29,587 bases of DNA from the NCBI GenBank assembly GCA_945619025.1, contig CALZBJ010000022.1, forward strand, positions 1-29,587, given 5' to 3'. The notes beneath the pieces are model-generated. The model did not search any database. It was not told the DNA's origin and was given only the letters and a program-made list of their open reading frames with translations. Numbering within the stretch: the first letter of the stretch is position 1; each line of letters begins with the position of its first letter. This DNA comes from CALZBJ01 sp945619025 (GTDB lineage Bacteria > Pseudomonadota > Gammaproteobacteria > Cardiobacteriales > Wohlfahrtiimonadaceae). A program made the translations under genes and the position numbers. Positions 29,452-29,587 of this stretch are shown in pieces.

Positions 29452-29587
29452 TTAAAGACGATTGAGTTCACGCTCTAAACGTTCGTTTTCGTCCGTGAGT
29501 TCTTTAACGCGCGCTTCTAAAATCATTTTATTATAGCCTTTACGCACGTTGGTTAAAAAGAGTTGTGCCAGCGTAAAAATCGCGCCG
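29452..29587 (-). CDS. lapA: LapA-like protein, C-terminal part only
   Basis: The last 45 codons of a gene cut by the window end, stopping at TAA 29454-29452. The visible part is the end of a membrane span (AIFTLAQLFLTNV), a basic stretch (RKGYNKM) and a short coiled coil (EARVKELTDENERLERELNRL). This matches the C-terminal layout of LapA (DUF1049), the usual neighbour and partner of LapB. The assignment leans on context because most of the gene is missing. Confidence 0.7.
   Translation of the reverse strand, partial: GAIFTLAQLFLTNVRKGYNKMILEARVKELTDENERLERELNRL

Noticed and set aside
1..29587. CRISPR arrays, insertion sequences, attachment sites, DNA uptake sequences
   Set aside because: No regularly spaced repeats, transposase or integrase genes, terminal repeats with duplications, or repeated Pasteurellaceae- or Neisseria-type uptake words were seen.

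Overview
The window reads as a contiguous piece of chromosome from a gammaproteobacterium of moderate GC (mid-40s percent by eye). The basis is gene content and order: lapA-lapB, ibaG next to murA, slyX, tig, rpsU of the short basic type, an E. coli-like IlvD, PuuP and MepA, and full-length DsbD. Orus-level placement is a guess: a small-genome lineage such as Ignatzschineria/Wohlfahrtiimonas would fit, but nothing here proves it. No insertion sequences, prophage genes, CRISPR arrays or rRNA were seen. This is a housekeeping region, not a mobile island.

Layout. 1-3.2 kb (+): a small rhodanese, a CPA1 Na+/H+ antiporter and a short RNase D, closed by a terminator shared with a converging nitroreductase. 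4-6.1 kb (+): tRNA-Leu(UAG), trigger factor and ribosomal protein bS21, each with its own terminator; the bS21 promoter lies partly inside the trigger-factor terminator. 6.2-9.3 kb (-): ilvD, ychJ and a two-domain molybdate-binding protein. 9.3-9.94 kb: a long gene-free stretch with dyads, a candidate promoter and a possible pseudoknot leader in front of an unrecognised 202-aa gene. 10.6-12.9 kb: a GIY-YIG protein, a secreted MORN-repeat protein, a DsrE protein and a HAD phosphatase. 13-15.2 kb (+): a Tat-type sulfide:quinone oxidoreductase with a small DUF5368-like membrane partner. 15.2-16.3 kb (-): mepA and an untracked 54-aa membrane protein. 16.4-17.8 kb (+): a 31-codon leader ORF with HHH and CCCC runs, an attenuator-like hairpin pair, and an orphan NlpA/MetQ-type lipoprotein. 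17.9-23.9 kb (-): a putrescine permease, slyX, and a moxR-DUF58-transglutaminase operon. 24-26.5 kb (+): a DUF3592-like membrane protein and dsbD. 26.6 kb to the end (-): lapA (cut), lapB, ibaG, murA.

The most interesting item is the polycysteine leader ORF and its competing hairpins upstream of the orphan lipoprotein (16468-17712). It looks like a translation-coupled attenuation device responding to cysteine supply or thiol/metal stress. Several genes touch sulfur or thiol chemistry (rhodanese, DsrE, SQR, the Cys leader, DsbD), but they are in separate transcription units, so the theme is an inference. Other candidates are the folded leader at 9743-9791, a small ORF with a strong ribosome-binding site in front of ilvD, and the layered terminator/promoter arrangements at 5734-5778 and 10593-10636.
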